DNA from: an uncultured Algibacter sp.
GTDB taxonomy: Bacteria > Bacteroidota > Bacteroidia > Flavobacteriales > Flavobacteriaceae
Direction of reading: 5' to 3'
NCBI GenBank assembly: GCA_947499935.1
Contig: CANMQH010000001.1
Span: 512,772 to 576,771, forward strand
DNA: 64,000 nt
Shown piece by piece: positions 52,444 to 61,274 of the stretch (its first letter is position 1; each line of letters opens with the position of its first letter). Made by a program: the position numbers and the translations under genes. The notes beneath the pieces are model-generated. The model saw only the letters and a list, made by a program, of their open reading frames with translations, was not told the DNA's origin and did no database searches.

Positions 52444-54027
52444 TTAAGCCGTTTTCTTTTTCTTGTCTTTCCATTTATTAAAACCAAACCAGCCTAAGAG
52501 TAAAACCAGAAACGGAATTAAAAAAGATGTGGCTTTTCCAGAACCACTAACTGTAGTAAAGAAACGCTTCCAACGTGGGTTACTTAACCCATCCCAACTC
52601 ATCCATATAAATACAGGTTTACCAACAACATGATTAAAAGGTACAAAACCCCATGCTCTGGCGTCTATAGAGTTATGGCGGTTATCACCCATCATCCAAT
52701 AATAATTTTGTTTAAAAGTATACGTTTTAGCAACTTCACCATTAATTAATATTTGATTGCCTTGTACTTGTAATGTATTGCCTTCGTATTCTGTAATTAC
52801 ACGCTTGTATAAAGGTAAAACCTCTAAATTAATATTGATGGTTTTGCCTTCTTCAGGAATGTATAAAGGTCCAAAGAAATCAACATTCCAATTGTAATTT
52901 GGGTCGTGAGGAAAGATATTAGAATCTCTAACACCTTTTTCTTTAATATTAGGTTTTATACTAGCTACATTAGGATTATTTTTAAATTTTGCTAATGCTT
53001 CATCTGAAATAGCAGAAAAATAATAAGTGTTTTGGTTATTAATGATTCCAAAATTATCGGTTATATCATAGCGCTTTTTTAAAAGAGCTGGGTTAAATTG
53101 ACTGTTTTTTGGTTGAACATAATAACTAAATTGCAGGTGTGCTCTGTCTGGTAATTCATTTTTCTTGCCATTTATATAAACAAAGCCATTACGTACTTCT
53201 AACGAATCTCCAGCAATACCAACACAACGTTTTACTAGATTTGTTTTTTTATCTATAGGTTTATAATAATTTCTATCGGGATTAAAATTATTCATATCCA
53301 ACAGAGTATCTGCTGGTTGATTGAATACAACAATATCATTTCTTTCTATATCTTCAAATCCTGGAAACCTGAGATAAGGTAATTGTAGTTTGTTTTTCCA
53401 TGATGATTTTCGGTTAGAAAAATTATCGTCAAATAAATAAGACTTAATACCTAATTTGGGTATCGTATCATGAACCATAGGCGCGGCTACTGTGGTCATA
53501 GGTATTCTAGCGCCATAATGAAACTTACTAACAAATAGGAAATCACCAACCAACAACGATTTTTCTAAAGATGATGACGGGATTGTAAATGGTTGTATAA
53601 AATACGTGTGTACAATGGTTGCTGCTACAATAGCAAATAATATAGAGCTTACCCAGTCTCCAGCCGATGTGATTGGTTTTAAGCTTCGGTCTTCTACATA
53701 AGTAACATCGGCTACGTAATTAAGATAATAGTTGTAAAAACCTAAGGTAACAACCGCTAAAACGGTATCTACAGGCATATTTTTGCCAAAACTTCTAGCC
53801 GTTTCAACCCATACTACCGGAAGCATAATAAGGTTAACAATGGGTAAAAATAATAAGATAGTCCACCACCAAGGCCGGTTAATAATTTTCATTAAAACTA
53901 TGGCGTTATACACGGGGATAAAAGCTTCCCAAGCTTGTCTGCCAGCTTTTATATAAAGTTTCCATGTGCCTAAGGCGTGGATAATTTGTATAATCAAGAT
54001 AAAAATTATCAATTGGGAAATCGTCAT
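52444..54027 (-). CDS. lepB: Signal peptidase I (large Bacteroidetes form)
   Basis: 527 residues. Removes signal peptides from exported proteins. N-terminal hydrophobic module (about 1-115, IPVYNAIVLMKIINRPWWW) typical of the Bacteroidetes form, then the S26 domain: catalytic Ser in IPSSSLEKSLLVGDFLFVSK, catalytic Lys in NLVKRCVGIAGDSLEV, and the YYWMMGDNRHNSIDARAWGFVP box. A large insertion (about 190-400) separates the parts. C-terminal helix and a basic tail KDKKKKTA. Serves the many signal-peptide proteins here. Confidence 0.93.
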   Translation of the reverse strand: MTISQLIIFILIIQIIHALGTWKLYIKAGRQAWEAFIPVYNAIVLMKIINRPWWWTILLFLPIVNLIMLPVVWVETARSFGKNMPVDTVLAVVTLGFYNYYLNYVADVTYVEDRSLKPITSAGDWVSSILFAIVAATIVHTYFIQPFTIPSSSLEKSLLVGDFLFVSKFHYGARIPMTTVAAPMVHDTIPKLGIKSYLFDDNFSNRKSSWKNKLQLPYLRFPGFEDIERNDIVVFNQPADTLLDMNNFNPDRNYYKPIDKKTNLVKRCVGIAGDSLEVRNGFVYINGKKNELPDRAHLQFSYYVQPKNSQFNPALLKKRYDITDNFGIINNQNTYYFSAISDEALAKFKNNPNVASIKPNIKEKGVRDSNIFPHDPNYNWNVDFFGPLYIPEEGKTININLEVLPLYKRVITEYEGNTLQVQGNQILINGEVAKTYTFKQNYYWMMGDNRHNSIDARAWGFVPFNHVVGKPVFIWMSWDGLSNPRWKRFFTTVSGSGKATSFLIPFLVLLLGWFGFNKWKDKKKKTA

Positions 54028-54091
54028 AGTCTTATCATTTTATTGTTGTTAGAAGCTAAAAGTATTGATGTGGTTACAAAATAATAAAGGA

Positions 54092-54796
54092 TTAACCAAT
54101 ATTTAACACATCATTCATGGTAAAAATACCTGTTTTGCCCATAATCCATTCTGCAGCGATAACAGCCCCTAAAGCAAAACCTTGCCTGTTATGGGCTATG
54201 TGTTCTATGGTAATAGTATCTACTTCACTTTTATAATTTACAGTATGTGTACCAGGAACATCCTTAATGCGTTTTGCAGCAATAGGGATTGTCGCCTCTT
54301 TTTCTTGGTCTAGTGCCCAAGCTTGGTAACTGTTATGTTTTTGTATGATATCTTCAGCCAAAGAAATGGCGGTCCCACTAGGTGCATCTAACTTTTGGGT
54401 ATGATGAATTTCTTCCATAGAAACGTTGTACTGTTTAAGTGTACTCATCATTTTAGCTAATGTTTTATTAAGCTCAAAAAATATATTAACGCCTAAACTA
54501 AAGTTTGAAGCATAAATAAAAGCGCCTTTTTTTTCTTTACACAGTGCCACAGCGTCATCATAATAATCTAACCAACCTGTTGTGCCAGAAATAATAGGAA
54601 CATTATGATTGATACAGTTTGATATATTGTTAAAAGCTACCGTAGGAATACTAAAATCTATAGCAACGTCTGCTTTAGTAATATCGTAATCTGTATTGCT
54701 TTTATCTATAGTTAATACAACATCATGGCCACGTTTAATAGCTATTTGTTCTATTGTTTTTCCCATTTTTCCGTATCCAAGTAAAGCAATCTTCAT
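54092..54796 (-). CDS. dapB: 4-hydroxy-tetrahydrodipicolinate reductase
   Basis: Lysine/diaminopimelate pathway. NAD(P) motif LLGYGKMGKTIE at the N-terminus, IDFSIPTVAFNN, SGTTGW, ASNFSLGVNIFFEL and the catalytic EEIHHTQKLDAPSGTAIS. 234 residues, somewhat short as usual in this phylum. One base separates it from the DUF5683 gene upstream. Confidence 0.95.
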   Translation of the reverse strand: MKIALLGYGKMGKTIEQIAIKRGHDVVLTIDKSNTDYDITKADVAIDFSIPTVAFNNISNCINHNVPIISGTTGWLDYYDDAVALCKEKKGAFIYASNFSLGVNIFFELNKTLAKMMSTLKQYNVSMEEIHHTQKLDAPSGTAISLAEDIIQKHNSYQAWALDQEKEATIPIAAKRIKDVPGTHTVNYKSEVDTITIEHIAHNRQGFALGAVIAAEWIMGKTGIFTMNDVLNIG

Positions 54797-54797
54797 T

Positions 54798-55415
54798 TTA
54801 AAATTTAAAGTTTAAAGTTAATCCAATATTACTAGAAGCATCAATGTCGTTAAATTGATATTTTGGTGCTAGTGATAGATTTTCATCGATATTATATTGC
54901 AATAAATGCGCATCTACATTGGCATCAATAATATTTAGAGCATACAGCCCTATAGTGACTAATAATGCTATTTCTTGATTTTTTCTGAAGAGTCTTTGCG
55001 CACGCTCTAAGCCTTCAATTGATATTCTAGGTTCTTCTAGCTGATTACCTTGGCTATCAAAAAAAAACTCATCGTTAGTATTGCCTGCTAATCTACTTTT
55101 GAAAGCATCTCTATATCGGTTATATTCTTTATTGTTTGTAACATAAAAATACACACCTGTACCAATAGCAGCATAAACAACAGGTATTTTCCAATATTTC
55201 TTGTTGTAAGCTTGCCCTAAGCCTGGTAAAATAGCAGAATAGAATGCTGCCTTTGCTGGCGATAAAGGATTTATAGGATTACTAACTTTAGTTATAGAAT
55301 CTATAACAATGTCTTTGGTAATAGGCTTCTTTTTCTTGTCTTTATCTTGAGCTATTAAAGAAAAACAAGATAAAAATAAAAGTAGACTAGTAATAATAAA
55401 TTTATTTAGAATCAC
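54798..55415 (-). CDS. DUF5683 domain membrane protein
   Basis: 205 residues, signal peptide (about 1-22, ending SLIAQ). The DUF5683 core KAAFYSAILPGLGQAYNKKYWKIPVVYAAIGTGVYFYV includes one or two membrane helices, followed by NRYRDAFKSRL and ALNIIDANVDAHLLQYNI. Function unknown, but this gene is fixed between parB and dapB in flavobacteria. Starts 14 bases inside the end of parB. Confidence 0.85.
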   Translation of the reverse strand: MILNKFIITSLLLFLSCFSLIAQDKDKKKKPITKDIVIDSITKVSNPINPLSPAKAAFYSAILPGLGQAYNKKYWKIPVVYAAIGTGVYFYVTNNKEYNRYRDAFKSRLAGNTNDEFFFDSQGNQLEEPRISIEGLERAQRLFRKNQEIALLVTIGLYALNIIDANVDAHLLQYNIDENLSLAPKYQFNDIDASSNIGLTLNFKF

Positions 55416-56316
55416 CTTGAACTAATTTTTTAATACGATTAAAATCTTCTTCTGAATGAAAAGGAATCGTTATTTTTCCTTTACCGTTTTTAGAGACTTT
55501 AACGTCAATTTTGTGTCCAAAGTATTCTGAGAATGCCGTTATGCCTTTTTTTATGAATATTGGCATGTTTTCAGATTGCGTTTGTTTTGATGGTAATTCA
55601 ATAGCTTCTGAGGCATTAAAGTTGCGTACCAAAGTTTCTGTTTCTCTAACAGATAATTTGTTAGAAAGTATTTTTTCGTAAATATCAAGTTGGTCAGTTT
55701 GGTTTTCTATAGTAATGATAGCACGACCGTGACCCATAGATATAAAGCCGTCTCGCATGCCTGTTTGTATAATGGGATCTAGCTTTAATAAACGCAAATA
55801 GTTGGCAATTGTAGAGCGTTTTTTGCCCACACGGTCGCTCATTTGCTCTTGCGTTAAATTAATTTCATCAATTAAACGTTGGTAAGACAAGGCTATTTCA
55901 ATAGGGTCTAGATCTTGGCGTTGTATATTCTCAACAAGTGCCATTTCTAAAGATTCCTGATCGTTTGCTATGCGCACATAAGCAGGAATAGTCTCTAACT
56001 CTAATAATTTTGATGCTCTAAAACGACGTTCTCCAGAAACTAATTGAAATTTGTTAAGTCCTAATTTTCTAACCGTTATAGGTTGTATAATACCAAGCTC
56101 TTTAATAGAAGAGGCAAGTTCTCGTAAAGACTCTTCGCTAAAATTAGTTCTAGGTTGAAACGGATTAACTTCAATAAAATCGATATCCAATTCTACAATA
56201 TTGCCTACAACTTTATCTGCATCTTTATCTTGTACAGATTGTATGTCGTTTTTAGGGTCGTTTAATAATGCCGATAAACCTCTACCTAAAGCTTGTTTTT
56301 TGGTTGCCTTAGCCAT
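55402..56316 (-). CDS. parB: Chromosome partitioning protein ParB
   Basis: 304 residues. N-terminal ALGRGLSALL, the ParB/Spo0J CTP-binding region IEVNPFQPRTNFSEESLRELASSIKELGIIQPITVRK with GERRFRASKL, and a helix-turn-helix around LTQEQMSDRVGKKRSTIANYLRLLKL. Binds parS and spreads as a clamp in segregation. Three bases after parA. I could not find a perfect parS in the window. Confidence 0.95.
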   Translation of the reverse strand: MAKATKKQALGRGLSALLNDPKNDIQSVQDKDADKVVGNIVELDIDFIEVNPFQPRTNFSEESLRELASSIKELGIIQPITVRKLGLNKFQLVSGERRFRASKLLELETIPAYVRIANDQESLEMALVENIQRQDLDPIEIALSYQRLIDEINLTQEQMSDRVGKKRSTIANYLRLLKLDPIIQTGMRDGFISMGHGRAIITIENQTDQLDIYEKILSNKLSVRETETLVRNFNASEAIELPSKQTQSENMPIFIKKGITAFSEYFGHKIDVKVSKNGKGKITIPFHSEEDFNRIKKLVQGDSK

Positions 56317-56319
56317 AAT

Positions 56320-57084
56320 TTAGGAGTTTTTATTGATGATTTCTTTAGCTAAACTCAAATAATTATCTGCGCCTTTACTGCTGGCATCGTAATTTATAAT
56401 GCTTTCGCCATAACTAGGTGCTTCACTTAAACGCACATTACGTTGTATGATGCTTTTAAAAACCATATCGTTAAAATGCTTTTGCACTTCTTCTACCACT
56501 TGGTTAGATAATCTTAACCTAGAATCGTACATGGTGAGTAATAAACCCTCGATATCCAACTCTGGATTATGAATTTTTTGAACACTTTTTATGGTGTTTA
56601 AAAGTTTTCCTAAACCTTCTAAAGCAAAATACTCGCATTGTATAGGAATAATAACAGCGTCAGCTGCCGTTAACGCATTTAGAGTTAATAAACCTAATGA
56701 TGGCGCGCAATCAATTATAATGTAATCGTAATCATCTTTAATATCTACTAATGCTTTTTTAAGCATATATTCACGCTCATCTTTATCAACAAGTTCTATT
56801 TCAATAGCCACTAAGTCTATGTGAGCCGGAATAATATCTAGATTTGGTGTTTCAGTTTTTAAAACAGCCTCTTTAGCAGTATTAGAATGTTCTAAAAGTT
56901 GGTAAGTGCCTATATCTACAGTTTCTACATCTATACCAATTCCAGACGTTGCATTAGCCTGTGGGTCAGCATCAATGAGTAGTACTTTTTTTTCTAGAAC
57001 GCCAAGCGAAGCAGCTAAATTTATAGATGTTGTTGTTTTACCTACACCACCTTTTTGATTAGCAATAGCAATGATTTTACCCAT
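56320..57084 (-). CDS. parA: Chromosome partitioning ATPase ParA
   Basis: 254 residues from the ATG at 57084 (MGKIIAIANQKGGVGKTTTSIN); the frame opens earlier but this start gives the normal ParA N-terminus. Deviant Walker A KGGVGKTT, then DADPQANATSG, IIDCAPSLG and LLTMYDSR. Moves ParB-parS complexes. A -7 box lies 25 bases upstream. Confidence 0.95.
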   Translation of the reverse strand: MGKIIAIANQKGGVGKTTTSINLAASLGVLEKKVLLIDADPQANATSGIGIDVETVDIGTYQLLEHSNTAKEAVLKTETPNLDIIPAHIDLVAIEIELVDKDEREYMLKKALVDIKDDYDYIIIDCAPSLGLLTLNALTAADAVIIPIQCEYFALEGLGKLLNTIKSVQKIHNPELDIEGLLLTMYDSRLRLSNQVVEEVQKHFNDMVFKSIIQRNVRLSEAPSYGESIINYDASSKGADNYLSLAKEIINKNS

Positions 57085-57108
57085 TAATTGATTTGGTTTT
57101 GTTAGTAA

Positions 57109-57116
57109 CAAAAATA
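57109..57116 (-). promoter_or_regulatory. -7 promoter box for the parA-to-DUF6122 operon
   Basis: TATTTTTG on the minus strand, 24 bases before the parA ATG. No TTG at the consensus distance. Confidence 0.45.
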
Positions 57117-57166
57117 CGATTATTTATGAGGAATAAAAATGGAATTTGTTAACAGTGGCATAAAAT

Positions 57167-57196
57167 GAATAACCAGCTTATAAAAGCTGGTTATTC
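57167..57196. terminator. Hairpin after the TonB-receptor-like gene
   Basis: Perfect 13-bp stem GAATAACCAGCTT / AAGCTGGTTATTC with a four-base loop, 30 bases past the stop at 57227 on the minus strand. The following T run is weak. Confidence 0.7.
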
Positions 57197-57226
57197 TACG
57201 AAACGTACGCAACTAATTTAGTTGTA

Positions 57227-59605
57227 CTAATTAATTCTATTGGTTTCTTCTTCGTTTCCAAAAGCTCTATTTTTCGAGTTTATTTTGTTGTTGCCAAAGC
57301 TATAACTTAATGAAAAACGCACATATCTATTGTTTCTACTTTGTCCATATACTTGTCTTACGCCATTAACAACAGACTCTAAATTATCTAAATTAGAGGT
57401 TGCAAAAATATCTTTTATAACCACATTGCATTTTAAATTATTGTTTAAAAAAGACTTGCTGTAACCTAAATCCAAACTAAAAATATCTCCAAAGGTAAAT
57501 AAATCAGACTGGGATTTAGAGTTGTAAAACGCATCAATTTGAAGTTTACTGGTTGTACTGAATTTTATAGTATTATTGCTAGAAGCAATATATGAGAATC
57601 CGTTTTGAGGTCTTGCATCAATTGGTTTTTTGAATTTACTTGTACTGTGAATTAATGTGAAACCGTTATTACTTTGAAGCCAATTTAACGTGTTAAATAA
57701 ATAATTTTGACCAAATCCAATCGTAGTTTGGTTAAAAAAGTTATCTCGAGTTACTATTTGTGTGTTTTCTTCAATGTTAGATGCAAATATAACTCCAGAA
57801 GCATTGGTTCTTCTATTTAAAAATACATTTGTTGTTAATTTGTTTTTATAGGTGTGCTTTATCTCAAAATTATCATTAAAAGCGGGTTGTAAAAACGGAT
57901 TCCCTTCACTAAAAGTATTACTACTTACATAAACTCTAAATGGGTTTAAGTTATTGAATCTAGGGCGTTGTATTCTTTTGGAATAACTAAATGAGAAATC
58001 ATTATTCTCATCTTTTTTATACGATGCGTAAAAGGTAGGAAAGAGTTTTGTGTAGTTGTTATTATTGGTTTGATTTAACTCTACCGAAAACCCTTTTGTG
58101 GCCGTTATTTCTAGGCGTAATCCTAATTTTACTTGCCATTTGTTGTTTAGTTTTTTACTCCCATCAATGTAAACAGCTTGGTTATTTTCATCGTAAGTAA
58201 AACGATTAGAAACCGTATTATCAAATTCTGGAGTCCCCGTAATGGTATTAAAAAAGGCAATACCACTTTTACTTACTGTTGAGCTCGTTCTAAAGCCATA
58301 CGATAAGGTCATGGTTTTTAACGGATGTACCATATCTGCTCTAAAACTTAAGTTTTTTATAGATTGATCAGAATCTGCAATGGCAGAAAAATTTATATTT
58401 TGAAATTCATTATTTGCATTAAAGCTTTCAGTTCTAAAATCTCTTGTTTTTTGCGCATCATAATTAAAGTAGTCCACATCAAAAGATAATATTTTTCCTA
58501 AAGTATCTAATTTAGTAACACTGTGTACGTTTAAAGCATGACTTATTCTTTCATCATGTTCTTGCCCGTTGTTTATTAGTAAAGAATCTATCGTACTATT
58601 GGTGTTAAAAATTCTAGTAGTACTTCTATCGCTTATACTAGGATTGTTTTTGCTCCCCAGATATTGAACACCAATTGTCGTGTTTTTTGTAAGTTCATAA
58701 TCTAAAAGCAAGCGACTAGAAAGTGCCTTTTTACTATCTTTTGTGTTAATATCGATATCCCAAGTACTGGTTGGATAAAATACTTGGAAATCTTCAATAC
58801 CTCTAATGAATCCACGTGTTTTATCGACACTAAACGATAAGTTTACTTTGCTTTTGTTGTATAATAAGCTGTTTCTAAAGGTTGTGAAATTATAAGTGTC
58901 AATGTTATGCATTATAGATGATGTGTTTTTCCAAGAATTTTCATGACCTTTTTTTAGAACGATATTTATAAGTCCGCCATTACCCGAAGCTTCATATTTT
59001 GCAGGAGGTGCAGTAATGATTTCAATTTTTTTAATATCGTTTCCAGAAATACTATTTAAATAATTAGTCAATTCTTCACCTGTAAGAGGAAGTAGTCTAT
59101 CGTTAATCATCACTTGAGGTATGCCTTTGCCAAACATATTTATAATGCCATTTTGAACTTGCAACCCTGGAGCCACTTTTAAAGCATCCAAAGCATCGCC
59201 AGTGCTTGCCGAAATACTGTTTTCAACATTAAAGATGATACGGTCTGGCTTTTGCTCAATCAGTTTCTTTTGATGCGTTATTACAACTTCTTCAAGTGCG
59301 TTGTCATCTTTATTTAGTGTAATGATGCCTAAATCTAATGTTTCATTTAAAACAATATCCTTGCTAAAGGTTTTATACCCTATAAAACTTATGGTTAGTT
59401 TGTAATTACCTGCTTTAGTATTTAAATTAAAAACGCCATTATCATCGCTTATTCCTCCAGTTACCGTATCGCCATTTGGCGTTGTTAAAATAATATTAGC
59501 CCAAACTACAGGTGCGTTTACGTCTTTAATTTGACCTTTAATGTCTATTTGAGAAAAGATGAATAATGGAAAAATTAATAATAATAGGGTGATTAAATAT
59601 TTCAT
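57227..59605 (-). CDS. Outer-membrane beta-barrel protein, TonB-receptor-like
   Basis: 792 residues. Signal peptide (about 1-18), carboxypeptidase-regulatory-like domain (about 20-95, IKGQIKDVNAPVVWANIILTTPNGD...YKLTISFIGYKTF), a plug-like domain (about 105-215, GDALDALKVAPGLQV...VMINDRLLPLTGEELTNYLNSI), then a barrel with the DUF of the OMP_b-brl_3 type and last strand YVRFSLSYSF. It is not a SusC: there is no TonB-box or SusD partner. The serine hydrolase gene 30 bases upstream is probably in the same transcript. The substrate is unknown. Confidence 0.88.
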   Translation of the reverse strand: MKYLITLLLLIFPLFIFSQIDIKGQIKDVNAPVVWANIILTTPNGDTVTGGISDDNGVFNLNTKAGNYKLTISFIGYKTFSKDIVLNETLDLGIITLNKDDNALEEVVITHQKKLIEQKPDRIIFNVENSISASTGDALDALKVAPGLQVQNGIINMFGKGIPQVMINDRLLPLTGEELTNYLNSISGNDIKKIEIITAPPAKYEASGNGGLINIVLKKGHENSWKNTSSIMHNIDTYNFTTFRNSLLYNKSKVNLSFSVDKTRGFIRGIEDFQVFYPTSTWDIDINTKDSKKALSSRLLLDYELTKNTTIGVQYLGSKNNPSISDRSTTRIFNTNSTIDSLLINNGQEHDERISHALNVHSVTKLDTLGKILSFDVDYFNYDAQKTRDFRTESFNANNEFQNINFSAIADSDQSIKNLSFRADMVHPLKTMTLSYGFRTSSTVSKSGIAFFNTITGTPEFDNTVSNRFTYDENNQAVYIDGSKKLNNKWQVKLGLRLEITATKGFSVELNQTNNNNYTKLFPTFYASYKKDENNDFSFSYSKRIQRPRFNNLNPFRVYVSSNTFSEGNPFLQPAFNDNFEIKHTYKNKLTTNVFLNRRTNASGVIFASNIEENTQIVTRDNFFNQTTIGFGQNYLFNTLNWLQSNNGFTLIHSTSKFKKPIDARPQNGFSYIASSNNTIKFSTTSKLQIDAFYNSKSQSDLFTFGDIFSLDLGYSKSFLNNNLKCNVVIKDIFATSNLDNLESVVNGVRQVYGQSRNNRYVRFSLSYSFGNNKINSKNRAFGNEEETNRIN

Positions 59606-59635
59606 GATTTTGATTTGATTATTTTGATAGATATT

Positions 59636-61129
59636 TTATAGTTTAATGTTCTTTATATCTCTAGTAACAGCATTTTTTTTAGAAGCATCTCTAAAAAAGG
59701 TTATACCAGTAAGTTGGTTTTTATTGTCTAGATTAAATTTTATATAATTAGGATAGTCGATAATTTTAAAGGTATTGTGACCTAAATAAACCATTTCGCT
59801 TTCATCTTTTCCTATAAAAAACTTGAATATCAAAGATTTTAAGTATAGCCTATTGTCTTTAACAACGATTGAAGATGTAACGTTTTGTTCTCCATAAAGA
59901 AAATCGATGTAATTTCCTTTTATACTTTCTATTAATACAGATGGTATGTCTTTAATTTCTTTTTTGTGAATAGTGTTCTCCCAATCCATTAGCTTAATAA
60001 TTTCCTTTTTAGTGTAGGATAATATTGGAAACCTATTTGGTTTTTCCCCATTTGCAAAAATCACAAAACCATTACCTCGTGTCATGGAGCTCATCATATC
60101 ACCACCTACTCCGGTATTAGAACCACTATGACTAAACCAATCAATATTACCAAAACCAAAAGCTCTAGCCCAACCTATGCTAGCACCTCCCGACGTTTTT
60201 ATTGAAACAATGTTGGTTATACGCTTTGCAACTTTATTTGAGATTACTGTATTATTTTTGTTTTGAAGTGCATTTTGTATTTCTATACATAACATTGCCA
60301 TATCAGAAGGGGTAGACCACATTCCAGAGGCTGATACTTGAGGGGTAATGGGAAGTCCCGTTTTAATTACGAGTCCATTTTTATCATGCACTTTAGCAAC
60401 ATTGGACAAGAACCCTTTTTCATGAGGCTGAACCATGGTGGTGTTCTTGAGTTTTAAAGGGTTGAAAATGTATTCTTTAGCTAATTTCGAAATCGATTTT
60501 TTAAAGTAATCTTCTAATGCTAATTGTACAATAACATAACCACCGCCACTGTATTTCCAATCTGTTCCAGGTGTAAATAAAATTTCTATTTCTTTATTAT
60601 ATCTTGGTGTTTTTCCTTGTAAACTTTCTATAATTGATGGTATGGTATCGCCTTCATAAAAATCTGCAAAACCATGTTGGCTCGTTCCTGCTGTATGAGA
60701 TAAGAGATCTTTCCATGATATTTGCCTGTTTGTTGTGAATTTACTTTCTGGAAGTGTCCAGTTTTTTAAATAAGTACTAATAGGTGCTTCTAAATCTATC
60801 AATCCTTTTTCCTCAAGAAGTGCGCAAAGTAGTGCTGTTATAGGTTTTGAAATAGAAGCGGTATTAAAAGCAGTGTTAGTGTTAATTAGTTCATTTGAGT
60901 CGCTAGCTTTTATACCTATGACTTCTTTATGAATGATTTTGTGATTTTCAAAAACAGCATAACTAAGTCCATTTAGTTTTAACTGATTCATTTGTTTTTC
61001 AAGATTTGTTTTTAATTCATCAAATAAAGTTTTGCGAATAATTTCTTTTTGAATCGTTTTTTTTTGAGCTGAAGTTGTAATGCATATCAGCAATGTAATT
61101 AATAAGGTTAGTGTTTTTAAAGATTTCAT
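59636..61129 (-). CDS. Serine hydrolase of the beta-lactamase/penicillin-binding-protein-like family
   Basis: 497 residues with a signal peptide (about 1-21, ending TTSAQ). Class C type motifs: S-I-S-K (SxxK, in NTASISKPITALL), Y-S-G in WKYSGGGYVIVQLAL, and H-S-G in FSHSGSNTGVGG. The YSG replaces the usual YxN, as in the broad esterase/peptidase branch, so beta-lactam breakdown should not be assumed. A C-terminal beta domain (about 400-497) follows. Likely envelope peptidase or esterase. Downstream of an AraC-type regulator and repeated CGTTCGACTTT sequences. Confidence 0.85.
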   Translation of the reverse strand: MKSLKTLTLLITLLICITTSAQKKTIQKEIIRKTLFDELKTNLEKQMNQLKLNGLSYAVFENHKIIHKEVIGIKASDSNELINTNTAFNTASISKPITALLCALLEEKGLIDLEAPISTYLKNWTLPESKFTTNRQISWKDLLSHTAGTSQHGFADFYEGDTIPSIIESLQGKTPRYNKEIEILFTPGTDWKYSGGGYVIVQLALEDYFKKSISKLAKEYIFNPLKLKNTTMVQPHEKGFLSNVAKVHDKNGLVIKTGLPITPQVSASGMWSTPSDMAMLCIEIQNALQNKNNTVISNKVAKRITNIVSIKTSGGASIGWARAFGFGNIDWFSHSGSNTGVGGDMMSSMTRGNGFVIFANGEKPNRFPILSYTKKEIIKLMDWENTIHKKEIKDIPSVLIESIKGNYIDFLYGEQNVTSSIVVKDNRLYLKSLIFKFFIGKDESEMVYLGHNTFKIIDYPNYIKFNLDNKNQLTGITFFRDASKKNAVTRDIKNIKL

Positions 61130-61195
61130 TTGGCTATAGATTATTTGTTCTTGGCAAATATCTAATGGAAAGAAGTACTGTGCGACCGAATGAAA

Positions 61196-61258
61196 AAAGT
61201 CGAACGCATTTTACAATTTAAATGCGTTCGACTTTATTTTAAAAAAACGTTCGACTTT
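61196..61258. promoter_or_regulatory. Inverted plus direct repeats between the AraC-type gene and the hydrolase
   Basis: Perfect 16-bp inverted repeat (AAAGTCGAACGCATTT, 61196-61211; mirror 61220-61235), then a third copy of CGTTCGACTTT at 61248-61258, in the same direction as the one at 61225-61235 and 23 bases from it. The hairpin could end the regulator transcript; the direct repeats at two-turn spacing look like AraC-type binding sites for the hydrolase promoter. Confidence 0.6.
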
Positions 61259-61274
61259 TTACAAAGCCTTGTTA

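Noticed and set aside
58800..58820. CACGTG-containing string as a possible parS
   Set aside because: It lacks the flanking GTTNCAC/GTGNAAC symmetry of parS and lies inside a coding region.
59636..61129. Calling the serine hydrolase a beta-lactamase resistance gene
   Set aside because: YSG replaces YxN and the family is broad; resistance cannot be inferred.
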